Part shown: positions 1 to 6,719 of the stretch, piece after piece
How positions within the stretch are numbered: position 1 is the stretch's first letter
How the letters are laid out: each line of letters starts with the position of its first letter
Notes under the pieces: generated by a model
Seen by the model: only the letters and a program-made list of their open reading frames with translations
The model's database searches: none
What the model was told of the DNA's origin: nothing
Assembly (NCBI GenBank): GCA_903954065.1
Contig: CAJBME010000008.1
Location: 1-42,812 of the forward strand
DNA length: 42,812 nucleotides
Source of the DNA: an uncultured bacterium
GTDB lineage: Bacteria > Verrucomicrobiota > Verrucomicrobiia > Verrucomicrobiales > V1-33
Direction: 5' to 3'
Position numbers and translations under genes: made by a program

Positions 1-1
1 C

Positions 2-33
2 TATACTTCTCTGCGTCAAATTTTCGGATTCTG
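2..33. repeat. IS630 terminal inverted repeat, left
   Basis: It matches the reverse complement of 1099-1130 at 28 of 32 positions. The shared core contains CTCTGCGT and ATTTTCGGATT. It begins with the TATA that holds the TA target site. Confidence 0.9.
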
Positions 34-1071
34 TAAGATCTGAAAATTCTCTGTCACCAGTGTTTTGAGATGTTCCCGGTTTTTTCCATTCAGCGAGTCA
101 AGGAACTCATCGAGGGCGTCGGTAAACAGCGTGAAGTTTGGGAAGTATTTGTTCCGCAGGCATCGGGCTTTGACGAGACGCCAAACACGTTCAATGAGAT
201 TAAGGTTGGGGGAATAGGCTGGAAGGTAAAGGAGCTCCATGTCGAGCGCGTCTGCCATTTCCATAACCAATCGGCTTCGCTGGTAACGGGCATTGTCCAT
301 CACCAGCGTAATCTCCTCTCCGGGATACGTGGCACTGATTTTCTCCAGAAGTTCGCAGACTACTTCCGCATTAATCGATCCGGCTGTCCTAATGCTCACA
401 AACCCATGGTCGCGTGTCTCAACGGCGCCGAGAACGCTGTAACGCTGCCGCCCACTTCCACTTGGAACAAAGATCCGGGTGAAGGACCAAATCATCCCCA
501 GAAAGGCACCCAATACGAAGTGGGCGGCATCAACGAAAAAAACCCGACGCTGACCCTGCTTCGCTTCTTCCAGGCGAGGCAGGAGCTCTTCGTTGAGAAA
601 ATCAAACTGCAGTTGGGTGTCGCATCCTCCCGGAACGGCGGCGGTTTTGCGGAATTTCATGCCGAGCCGCACCATGATCCTTCTGGCTTGCGCATCGGAG
701 AGGCGGATTCCGCTGATCTCCTCCATCCTCGCAGCGCCTTCGCCAGCCGCCCCAACAGGTTTGTCCCGAAAAGAGGCACGAAATTCTTCCATCCAAGGCT
801 CTACGCTACTCGTGGGTCGGTACGCGCGGTTTTCCAGAAGTCCCGGAAGTCCACTTTCACGGTAGAGCTTCAGATAATTTGTCACCGTATCATCGGAGAG
901 GTTCAGCGCTTGGGCAATCGACCTGTGAGGAACGCTCAGATCGTGCAATCGCACCGTCATCAATCGGCGATGCAGGCGGGGCTCTGTCGTAGGATCATCA
1001 AGCTCTTCCGCAATCGCCGCGCGATCCTCGTCGCTCAGTTCAAGTCTTATCATACCACGTATGTTATACAT
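16..1071 (-). CDS. IS630-family transposase
   Basis: This is the DDE transposase that cuts and rejoins the element. The N-terminal part (about residues 30-75) is a helix-turn-helix region with the motif HRSIAQALNLSDDTVTNYL. The catalytic core shows FFVDAAHF (D181), LVMDNARYQ (D259) and NLIERVW (E294). The 34 residues between the last two acidic residues fit the DD34E class of IS630. Length is 351 aa from 1071; an internal ATG at 1053 (MIRLELSDED) is an equally good start, and neither has a clear ribosome binding site. The frame is uninterrupted and no catalytic residue is missing. It lies within matched inverted repeats. Confidence 0.93.
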   Translation of the reverse strand: MYNIRGMIRLELSDEDRAAIAEELDDPTTEPRLHRRLMTVRLHDLSVPHRSIAQALNLSDDTVTNYLKLYRESGLPGLLENRAYRPTSSVEPWMEEFRASFRDKPVGAAGEGAARMEEISGIRLSDAQARRIMVRLGMKFRKTAAVPGGCDTQLQFDFLNEELLPRLEEAKQGQRRVFFVDAAHFVLGAFLGMIWSFTRIFVPSGSGRQRYSVLGAVETRDHGFVSIRTAGSINAEVVCELLEKISATYPGEEITLVMDNARYQRSRLVMEMADALDMELLYLPAYSPNLNLIERVWRLVKARCLRNKYFPNFTLFTDALDEFLDSLNGKNREHLKTLVTENFQILQNPKI

Positions 1072-1098
1072 ACATCCGATGTTATCAAGCTATATGCG

Positions 1099-1130
1099 CA
1101 AAATCCGAAAATATTACGCAGAGCAGTATA
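1099..1130. repeat. IS630 terminal inverted repeat, right
   Basis: This is the partner of the repeat at 2-33. It lies upstream of the transposase start and ends with TATA, immediately followed by the interrupted host reading frame. Confidence 0.9.
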
Positions 1131-1363
1131 TCAAGTCTCCGGTGGGAAAATGGAATAGCCCGTCCTCAGGTCTGCAATTCGTTGACGCCCATGCAGTGCG
1201 CCGCAACTGCAGTGCAAAAGATGAGTGGAAGTGGGATTATGTTCCAGTTTCTTTGCCAAAGAAAGAGGCTGCACCGATAAAACTGAAAGAGCCAGACGAC
1301 TATTGGAAGGGGGATTTTACGCAAGTGCTGGGAAAATATTGTTGCAGAAAGGAAAAAAAGTAA
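1129..1363 (+). pseudogene. 3' fragment of a gene truncated by the IS630 element
   Basis: From the right IS boundary an open frame reads about 77 residues to a TAA at 1361-1363. Its composition looks like real protein: a charged, aromatic-rich tail with DEWKWDYVPV, DDYWKGDFTQVLGKY and a CCRKEKK end. The 5' part must lie beyond the left window edge, because only one base precedes the IS. The stop is 21 bp before the start of a lipoprotein gene in the same direction, so the two were probably co-transcribed. I do not recognise the family. A large protein with a variable C-terminal end, such as a polymorphic toxin, is one speculative possibility. Confidence 0.55.
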
Positions 1364-1384
1364 GCAGTGGAAATCTATATTGTT

Positions 1385-1888
1385 ATGCATCAAAGGCATT
1401 GGAAAGCTACTGTTATTTGTTTGTGCGCTGGTGCGATTGTTGCTGGATGTCGATCTACTGGAATGCAACAAGCAGATAACAATGACCGTAGTGGTAGATT
1501 GGTGTTAAGGATAAGTGACAACGTCACGCATTTCGGAAGCGGTAAGTATAGATTGAGATTTATACTTATAAACGGAACGGATAAGGCGATTGCGTTGCAT
1601 ATTGTGCCGCAGATTACAGTGGCATATGAATTTGGAAGTGGCAATGGTTCGGAAATAGACTTGTTCTGCAGTTGCGCGAGCGCCACCTACAAAGGCAGAC
1701 ATTGGATACAGTCAGAATCTGATATCAAAACGACGGTACTTAAGAAGGTTGAATTGGAAAGCAATGCGCAATTAGAGCAGTGCGTAGATGTGGAATTGCC
1801 GCAAAACTGGGGGCCATGTGAGGTAGTAGGAAGTTGGCACGCGCTAGGAGTGGAATCGAATGCAATCGTTCTTGATCCGAGGCTCTAG
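1385..1888 (+). CDS. putative lipoprotein of unknown function
   Basis: This 167-aa protein has a clear lipoprotein signal: basic start (MHQRHWK), a hydrophobic stretch, then the lipobox AGC at about residues 19-21, followed by a polar linker. The mature part (about 145 aa) has alternating hydrophobic and polar residues such as LVLRISD, YRLRFILIN and VAYEFGSG, suggesting a beta-sandwich or Ig-like fold. It is clearly AT-richer than the chromosomal genes to the right, a sign of transfer. A GTG at 1367 is an alternative start. It follows the IS-truncated gene by 21 bp. The family is not recognised. An immunity-type partner of the truncated gene is possible but unproven. Confidence 0.6.
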   Translation: MHQRHWKATVICLCAGAIVAGCRSTGMQQADNNDRSGRLVLRISDNVTHFGSGKYRLRFILINGTDKAIALHIVPQITVAYEFGSGNGSEIDLFCSCASATYKGRHWIQSESDIKTTVLKKVELESNAQLEQCVDVELPQNWGPCEVVGSWHALGVESNAIVLDPRL

Positions 1889-1931
1889 AGTAGTCTAGAG
1901 TCTAGTTAGGTATGGGGATGGGTAAACAGCA

Positions 1932-2101
1932 CTATAAGTGAATTCTTTCGATTTCCTCCAGCGTGATATTGTCGGCCGTGCGGTCCTAGAGCTTGGTCGT
2001 CCTTGGCGATTCGTGCGCCGCAATATGAGAGGCCGTTTCGAGGGAACCGCCATTCTCCAGGTAGACGGTGATGCCGGTGGCGCGGAAACTGTGGTTGGAC
2101 G
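1932..2101 (-). pseudogene. tyrosine recombinase, C-terminal remnant
   Basis: The minus strand reads from SNHSFRATGITVYLENGG through HIAAHESPRTTKL to a tail DRTADNITLEEIERIHL and a stop at 1932-1934. This is the C-terminal catalytic part of a phage/XerD-like integrase: HSFRATG holds the H-x-x-R box, and AAHESPRTTKL is normally followed by the catalytic tyrosine in TKLYDRT. Here that tyrosine codon is TAG, so the enzyme would be dead. The upstream part is missing. The sequence changes at 2101/2102, where a GTAA end typical of IS66 elements begins. Confidence 0.75.
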
Positions 2102-2218
2102 GTAAGCGTCTCAGCAGTCCATGTTGGCGTCAACGTCGGTGGCGCAAACGTCGGAGGTTGGAAGGCGGCAGTCGGTCCCGGTCGGCAAGCCCTCGGTTGA
2201 GCGGTGGCCGGAGGGGAG

Positions 2219-2605
2219 CTAAGCAGCTGGTTGGCCTGAGCGGTGGCGCAGCCAGGCGGCGGGTGTCAGCGAGGGCACCTCGGAAGTGGTGCCGTTGGCT
2301 AGGCGAGGGAGGACGTCGGCTAGGTACTCCCTGGGATTGATCCCAAGGCGTTTTGCGGATTCGATGACACTGGCGATGGCGGCGACGCGTGGGCCGGCCT
2401 CCCAGCTGCCGACGTGCATCCAATGCCCGGCCGCGCGAGCGGTGACAGCGATTTCGCCGCAGGCGCACTCTGCATGGCCGTAGGCAATTCTTGCGACCGA
2501 GCGCACCGAGTTTTGACTCGGCTTCGCCTCACCCTTCGGGCAGCCTATCGGCTATCCATCTCCGCTGCGCTTAGGTTCGGCCCAGTTGGTGTCGAGCTCG
2601 ACCTC
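2219..2605 (-). pseudogene. IS66-type transposase C-terminal fragment, interrupted
   Basis: The minus strand at 2219-2425 encodes HWMHVGSWEAGPRVAAIA, then a stretch with SAKRLGINPREYLADVLPRL and LTPAAW. This is the conserved IS66 C-terminal domain (typically GRKNW-hvGSe.AGp, then an ESCRRL..p.eYLa.vLp.L pattern). Further upstream at 2576-2602 the same strand encodes VELDTNWAE, which in intact IS66 proteins directly precedes NSIRPLALGRKNW. A frameshifted match to that middle part (KSLSPLA) is visible at about 2430-2457. Between the two lies an insert with an in-frame stop. Non-functional. Confidence 0.7.
2458..2575. repeat. palindrome-rich insert inside the IS66 remnant (REP-like)
   Basis: About 118 bp separates two IS66 codon blocks that are normally adjacent. 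It is packed with small hairpins: TGCG/CGCA at 2492-2505, CCGAGT-TTTG-ACTCGG at 2506-2521, GGC-TTC-GCC at 2520-2528, CCC-TTC-GGG at 2532-2540 and AGCC-TATC-GGCT at 2542-2553. The flanks on the minus strand are GCCGAA and GGCGAA, possibly an imperfect target duplication. The pattern resembles REP/MITE-type non-coding elements. Only one copy lies in this window. Confidence 0.5.
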
Positions 2606-2615
2606 TCTATGGCTT

Positions 2616-3836
2616 TCAATCTTGGTCATCTTTGGCTTTCAGGATGTAAGAGGTCTCCAGTCCGGTGAGGGTATTAGTACCTGTCGCTAGGATATAGCCA
2701 TTTTCGGTTATCTTGTTGACGTAAGAAAGTTGCACGACGCCCTTGAGCGGGCTGCGTTGCGATATCAATTCGCCAAGTTTTCGCATGCGACCTTCCGTGT
2801 AGATGAAAGCAAAGAACTCGAACGGCTCAAACGTCAAGCCAAACCCGAAGATATCGCCCTCATTATTGATGTTGGTACCAAATGAAATATCTGCGATGCC
2901 AGTCGGGTCGAGATCTCGCATCACGCCTTTTTTATAGACGAAAGCGTGATCATATCCGTTCGCTATTGTGGAGTAGCCGGTGACGGTACCGGAAGCATTG
3001 ACTGCGAGGCCGCTGCCATTGTTACCCCCCAGGCTGCCTAGATCTCTCATTACGCCATTTTGATAAAGGTAGGGACGATTCCCACCGGTGCTATTCCGGC
3101 TAAAACCCGTGATGTGGCCGTTGTCGCTGATGGCCGCGGGCTCGGTGTAACAATTTCCGGGATTGGGCACGCTGTCGAGGCAGCCGATATCGATGACCGA
3201 AGAACCGTTTTTCGAGAAGAAAGTATGGAATCTATCGTTGCTATCCCGGGGCGTAATTCCAGCTATGTTGCCGCGCTTATTCAGCAGGAATGCTCTGAGG
3301 GTGGTCTGGCAGGTTCCGACGGGTGACATCACCCCATTACGGTAGACAAATGCCTGCGCGCAATCATCGGATGCCGTATAGGCCGAACCAACGACCACAC
3401 CGTCATCGTTGATGGCTTCTGCATAGGCATACGTGCCGCCCAAGGTTCCCAAGTCTTGCATCGAGCCATTTGTGTAAAGAAAGGCACGAAGCATGCTGTA
3501 GGAGCCGGAATTGGGTGTTTCCTCGACCCCGGAATAACCCACAACCTGTCCTTTGCGGTTGATGCCCGTCACCACGCTGACATTGGCGCCTGGCAGCATT
3601 CCGAGGTCAGTCACTTTGCCACGGCTGTAGAGCAGCGCATGGGTCGGTCCATTGGGTTCCACAGGTCCGTTGCCTACCACTTGGCCAGAGTCATTGATGG
3701 CAATACCGGTGAACCAAGGCCCGGGCGGCGTGATTTCGGTGATGGAGTAGACTGGCGAGGCGGCGGCCGCACCAGCCAATAGCACGGCGCCAAGGCTGGC
3801 TAGAACCGATGGGAATTTATTAAGAGACAGTTGCAT
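2616..3836 (-). CDS. HAF-repeat exported protein
   Basis: This is a secreted protein of about 406 aa with an N-terminal signal peptide (MQLSLNKFPSVLASLGAVLL, then AGAAAASPVYS). The mature part is a chain of about seven imperfect repeats. Each has an alanine-phenylalanine turn such as THALLYSRG, RAFLYTNG, QAFVYRNG or HAFVYKKG, a DLGxLGG segment, and an AINDxGxVVGxS segment. These are the marks of the HAF repeat family of extracellular proteins, likely a beta-propeller or solenoid. The role is unknown. The start at 3836 was chosen because it begins the signal peptide; the frame opens 117 bp further upstream but that part is not protein-like. There is no clear Shine-Dalgarno. It borders the mobile-element debris. 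Confidence 0.85.
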   Translation of the reverse strand: MQLSLNKFPSVLASLGAVLLAGAAAASPVYSITEITPPGPWFTGIAINDSGQVVGNGPVEPNGPTHALLYSRGKVTDLGMLPGANVSVVTGINRKGQVVGYSGVEETPNSGSYSMLRAFLYTNGSMQDLGTLGGTYAYAEAINDDGVVVGSAYTASDDCAQAFVYRNGVMSPVGTCQTTLRAFLLNKRGNIAGITPRDSNDRFHTFFSKNGSSVIDIGCLDSVPNPGNCYTEPAAISDNGHITGFSRNSTGGNRPYLYQNGVMRDLGSLGGNNGSGLAVNASGTVTGYSTIANGYDHAFVYKKGVMRDLDPTGIADISFGTNINNEGDIFGFGLTFEPFEFFAFIYTEGRMRKLGELISQRSPLKGVVQLSYVNKITENGYILATGTNTLTGLETSYILKAKDDQD

Positions 3837-3994
3837 CTTAGTGAGGTGAAATTTAGTGGCCGCTCTGCGGGTGAGGGGGGATCTGATTTTGTAGCGTAGG
3901 AAGCAAACTGCGATTGCCAAGTCTTCTGCCTGTGCCAATTCCTGAGTCTTCAACCCGACCGATGCGCGGAGAACAACCTCTCCTTCGGCAGAGA

Positions 3995-4420
3995 CTATCT
4001 GGTTCCACTCGGTTTGACCGTTATTTTCCCGATGCTGTGTTTGGTGCCATTCGGATCGATATACTGCACAGAATACTCTCCGGCGGCGTAAGCAGAAAGG
4101 TCCACGGGCTGGGGCGACGTGGTGATTCCCTTTTCGAGGACACTGGTCACCACAGTCAGATAGATGGTGTTACCGTCTCTCTTGTGTTTGAGCTCGCGCA
4201 CACCCATGGCTGAATTGACCATGGTCGGCTTTACAGTGACCTGCTTTGTTCCGGAGACGTCGCATTCAACGACAAGATGAGAGTCCTTTAGCGAGACTCT
4301 CAGGCCGCCGACGGACTGAACGAACTTCCAGTCCACCTTCTCCTTGGTCAAGAATCCAGCGATGCCTGAAAAGGCGAAGGAGGCTGTGAGAAAGAAAACG
4401 AGCGGAGTGATGTATTTCAT
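3995..4420 (-). CDS. small exported protein of unknown function
   Basis: A 141-aa protein starting MKYITPLVFFLTASFAFSGIAG, a typical signal peptide. The mature part is rich in beta-type segments (VGGLRVSLKDSHLVVECDV, then DGNTIYLTVVTSV) and ends KITVKPSGTR. A frame continues upstream through hisI, but the signal peptide marks the real start at 4420. It lies 13 bp downstream of hisI in the same direction and is probably co-transcribed. No family is recognised. Likely periplasmic. Confidence 0.75.
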   Translation of the reverse strand: MKYITPLVFFLTASFAFSGIAGFLTKEKVDWKFVQSVGGLRVSLKDSHLVVECDVSGTKQVTVKPTMVNSAMGVRELKHKRDGNTIYLTVVTSVLEKGITTSPQPVDLSAYAAGEYSVQYIDPNGTKHSIGKITVKPSGTR

Positions 4421-4433
4421 GGTCCGCGGGCCG

Positions 4434-4754
4434 TTAGAGCGTGCGAAAGAAGCACGTACGTTCGCCGGTATGGCAGGCGGGGCCGGCGGGATCGACGAGG
4501 ATGAGCAGGACATCGGCGTCGCAGTCGAAGCGGATTTCCCGCACTTTCTGCACATTGCCGGACTCTTCGCCTTTGTGCCAGAATTTCGAGCGGCTACGGC
4601 TCCAGAAGACGGTTTCGCCGAGTTTCTGGGTTTGGGCGAGCGACTCGGCATTCATCCATGCTACCATGAGCACCTCGAGGGTAGAGGCGTTTTGGACGAC
4701 GGCGGGAATCAGTCCGCGTTCGTCGAATTTCAGTTCAGTGGCCACTCCAGACAT
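4434..4754 (-). CDS. hisI: phosphoribosyl-AMP cyclohydrolase HisI
   Basis: This enzyme opens the adenine ring of phosphoribosyl-AMP in histidine biosynthesis, in the cytoplasm. At 106 aa it is a stand-alone HisI without a fused HisE domain. Recognisable motifs are [35 protein letters not shown], and near the end [12 protein letters not shown], which holds the three-aspartate metal site. [12 protein letters not shown] follows with cysteine and histidine zinc ligands. No other histidine gene is nearby. It sits between the TraB-type gene (63 bp upstream) and the small exported protein (13 bp downstream), all on the minus strand. Confidence 0.95.
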   Translation of the reverse strand: MSGVATELKFDERGLIPAVVQNASTLEVLMVAWMNAESLAQTQKLGETVFWSRSRSKFWHKGEESGNVQKVREIRFDCDADVLLILVDPAGPACHTGERTCFFRTL

Positions 4755-4817
4755 GAGATCAGATGGCTGTGGAGCGGTTGATTGGCAAGGGTGAATGCGG
4801 TGGGAGGGGGGGGGCGG

Positions 4818-5783
4818 TCAGGGTTCTCCGAGGCGGGTTAATTTCCAGCCTTTTTGCTCTAGGAGCTCGACCACGCTCCCGGGGCCGGCGAGGTGGCCGG
4901 CGCCGACGATGACGAGGGTCGGGGTTTCGCCGGTGAGCAGTTTTTCGATGGGGGCGATCCAGGCGGCATTACGGTCATCGAGCAGACGTTTTTTGAGGTC
5001 TTCGTGACCCGCGAAGCTGCGGTTCATTTGGGCGGCCAGTTCGGTTTCCCTGCCTTCCTTCCAGTTACGGATCATTTCGGTGATGAGATCGCGCGAGGTG
5101 GCGAGGTCCTCGAATGTTTTATCGAGCAGGTCATTTTGTTTGTCCTCGGTGAGTTCGCCGAAGAAGCTGAGTTGTTGCTCTACGGATTCGAATCCTCCGG
5201 TGGTTTTTCCGTCTTTGAGGGCTCTGGCTTGGAATGTTTGTTCGATGCCATGTTCTGGGCCGGCGCCCATTTTCTGGTATTCGGTGAGCATGATGGTCAG
5301 CGCGACCATCCATGGGCGCATACGATCGAGCACTGGGGCCAGCGCGGGATTGTCATTGGTCCAGGCGGTGACCTTGGCGTGGGTTGCGGGAGGAATGGTA
5401 GCGGCCAGCGACTGGCCGGCCGGCAGCATGCCGAGCGCCATGACGGTGGCGGCGGCGGCGGGTTTTTGCATTTCGCCGGGAGGAACTTCAAACCAGACTT
5501 GATTGGATGCCTGGTAGGCGGTCTCCAGAGTCTCTGGATGGGGAAGGTCCTCTTGACGCAGGAGGTGAAAGCTTCCTGCGAGATAGACGCTGGTGTGAGG
5601 GCCCTCTATTTTCCAGACGAGCCCGCGTCCGGGGCGGGCGGCAGCTTCTGGCGGAGCGGCATCCTTGGAAACAGTCGGTTTCCCGAGCACGATGAAGGCG
5701 GCGGCCATCGAACCGAGGGCCATGAGGACCGCAAAGACCGGAACGGAACTGGAGCGAAATCGAAAACGCATGGATGACATCAT
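4818..5783 (-). CDS. TraB/GumN-family protein
   Basis: A 321-aa exported or membrane-anchored protein with a hydrophobic segment at about residues 14-34 (VPVFAVLMALGSMAAAFIVLG). The TraB/GumN (PrgY) domain follows. Its two signature segments are present: the first GxH box in VYLAGSFHLLRQEDLPHP (near residue 70) and the second in LVIVGAGHLAGPGSVVELL near the C-terminus. Related proteins are proposed metal-dependent peptidases (Tiki-like), but the bacterial substrate is unknown. It lies 108 bp downstream of an ECF sigma factor gene in the same direction. Confidence 0.82.
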   Translation of the reverse strand: MMSSMRFRFRSSSVPVFAVLMALGSMAAAFIVLGKPTVSKDAAPPEAAARPGRGLVWKIEGPHTSVYLAGSFHLLRQEDLPHPETLETAYQASNQVWFEVPPGEMQKPAAAATVMALGMLPAGQSLAATIPPATHAKVTAWTNDNPALAPVLDRMRPWMVALTIMLTEYQKMGAGPEHGIEQTFQARALKDGKTTGGFESVEQQLSFFGELTEDKQNDLLDKTFEDLATSRDLITEMIRNWKEGRETELAAQMNRSFAGHEDLKKRLLDDRNAAWIAPIEKLLTGETPTLVIVGAGHLAGPGSVVELLEQKGWKLTRLGEP

Positions 5784-5891
5784 CCTGAGCCGGTCCGGGG
5801 AGGGAAGTAAAAATTGATCCGACTTGATGGAGGGAGAGCCGGGGTATGGGTCGACCCTCGTGGGACGGCCTCACCCGGCGGGTTGGGCTTT

Positions 5892-6509
5892 CTACAAATT
5901 AGGTTCTACCAAGCCGCGAAGTTTGCCCAAGCCGCGGCGCATGCGGGCTTTGACGGTGCCGAGGGGGGCATCGATTTTCTCGGCGATCTGCGACTGGCTG
6001 AGACCGGCAAAGTAGGCCATTTCTATGACTTGTCGTTGCTCAGGAGTGAGTTGCATGACGGCGCTGCGGATGATGCCGCCTCGTTCCAGCGTGCTGGTCA
6101 TGTGACTGGCATCTGGAATGGCCTTGGGAGCGACGGTATCTGGTTCCGCTTGGACAGCGTCGCGGAGGCGGGAACGGCGTTCCTTAGCGCGGATGCGGTC
6201 GATGGCGCGATTGCGAGCCAGCGAGGCGACCCAGGTCATGGGTTCACCTTTGCTTTCATGGTACAGTTTGGCTTTTTTCCAGATGCTCAGGAAAACCTCC
6301 TGAGAAATGTCCTCAGTGTCTTGGTGGTCGCGAAGGACGTGATAAATTGTCGCGTAGACGAGCCCGGCGAAGCGAGTGTGCAGTTCCTCGAAGCCTACGC
6401 GATCGCCATTGGCGATGCGGCGTAGCAGGAGGCGCTCCTGTGATTGATCTGGGCGGACCGGAGCCTCGGCGGTGTCCGACGGGGAAGCGGTGATGGTCTC
6501 CGTATTCAT
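5892..6509 (-). CDS. ECF-type RNA polymerase sigma factor
   Basis: A 205-aa sigma-70 family protein of the extracytoplasmic-function class. Region 2 spans about residues 35-105 with the core-binding segment DTEDISQEVFLSIWKKA and the -10 recognition segment MTWVASLARNRAIDRIRA. Region 4 is the C-terminal helix-turn-helix, LTPEQRQVIEMAYFAG, then LSQSQIAEKIDAPLGTVKAR. Regions 3 and 1.1 are absent, as expected. An AGGA lies five bases before the ATG. No anti-sigma gene is adjacent; the next gene downstream is the TraB/GumN-type protein, which is unusual for this class. Confidence 0.93.
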   Translation of the reverse strand: MNTETITASPSDTAEAPVRPDQSQERLLLRRIANGDRVGFEELHTRFAGLVYATIYHVLRDHQDTEDISQEVFLSIWKKAKLYHESKGEPMTWVASLARNRAIDRIRAKERRSRLRDAVQAEPDTVAPKAIPDASHMTSTLERGGIIRSAVMQLTPEQRQVIEMAYFAGLSQSQIAEKIDAPLGTVKARMRRGLGKLRGLVEPNL

Positions 6510-6517
6510 AATTCCTA

Positions 6518-6546
6518 CTTATAACAACGCGACGCCTTCGGAGCAA
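6518..6546 (-). promoter_or_regulatory. possible promoter just before the sigma factor gene
   Basis: On the minus strand TTGCTC (6541-6546) and TATAAG (6518-6523) are separated by 17 bp. The -10 matches the consensus at 5 of 6 positions. The predicted transcript would start only a few bases before the ATG at 6509, making a nearly leaderless mRNA, which sits oddly with the AGGA before the start. Low confidence. Confidence 0.28.
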
Positions 6547-6719
6547 GGCGGGTGGAGTCGAGGCATCCATCAGCGCGGTTAGGGGTAACCCTGAGGTGCC
6601 CTTGTTTCCGGTGGGGGCGACTGAGGTGTGGCCGATGGATTTTCCTGAACGGATTGTGGGGCGTGGTGGGGGCCGTCCGCCATCGAGGGGACGGACGTGG
6701 ACTGACGGGTGATCTGGTT

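Larger units (their letters stand above)
2..1130 (-). mobile_element. IS630-family insertion sequence, complete
   Basis: A single transposase gene is bounded by near-perfect 32-bp inverted repeats at 2-33 and 1099-1130 (28 of 32 positions match). Both ends carry TATA, consistent with the duplicated TA target typical of IS630/Tc1-mariner elements. If TA at 2-3 and 1129-1130 is the duplication, the element proper is 4-1128, about 1.1 kb, the usual size for the family. The transposase frame is intact, so the element may be active or recently inserted. It separates the 3' end of a plus-strand gene (1129-1363) from its missing 5' part. Confidence 0.9.
2102..2611 (-). mobile_element. IS66-family element remnant
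   Basis: The element carries the 3' end of an IS66 transposase gene (2219 to about 2605), then about 117 bp of non-coding DNA, then an outer end GTAAGCG at 2102. IS66 elements commonly end in GTAA and leave a short non-coding stretch after the last gene. The 2102 end abuts the recombinase remnant exactly, so the insertion probably went into that gene. The other end is lost, so the target duplication cannot be checked. The transposase part is itself split by a hairpin-rich insert at 2458-2575. Confidence 0.6.

Noticed and set aside
70..1158. Plus-strand open frame of 362 codons opposite the IS630 transposase
   Set aside because: It is antisense to an intact DDE transposase and crosses the inverted repeat; no protein-like pattern.
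1166..1471. Minus-strand open frame overlapping the truncated gene and the lipoprotein start
   Set aside because: It runs against two plus-strand frames, and the lipobox of the lipoprotein favours the plus strand.
2130..2468. Minus-strand open frame of 112 codons with many arginines
   Set aside because: It overlaps the IS66 remnant in another frame; the IS66 frame explains the conserved residues better.
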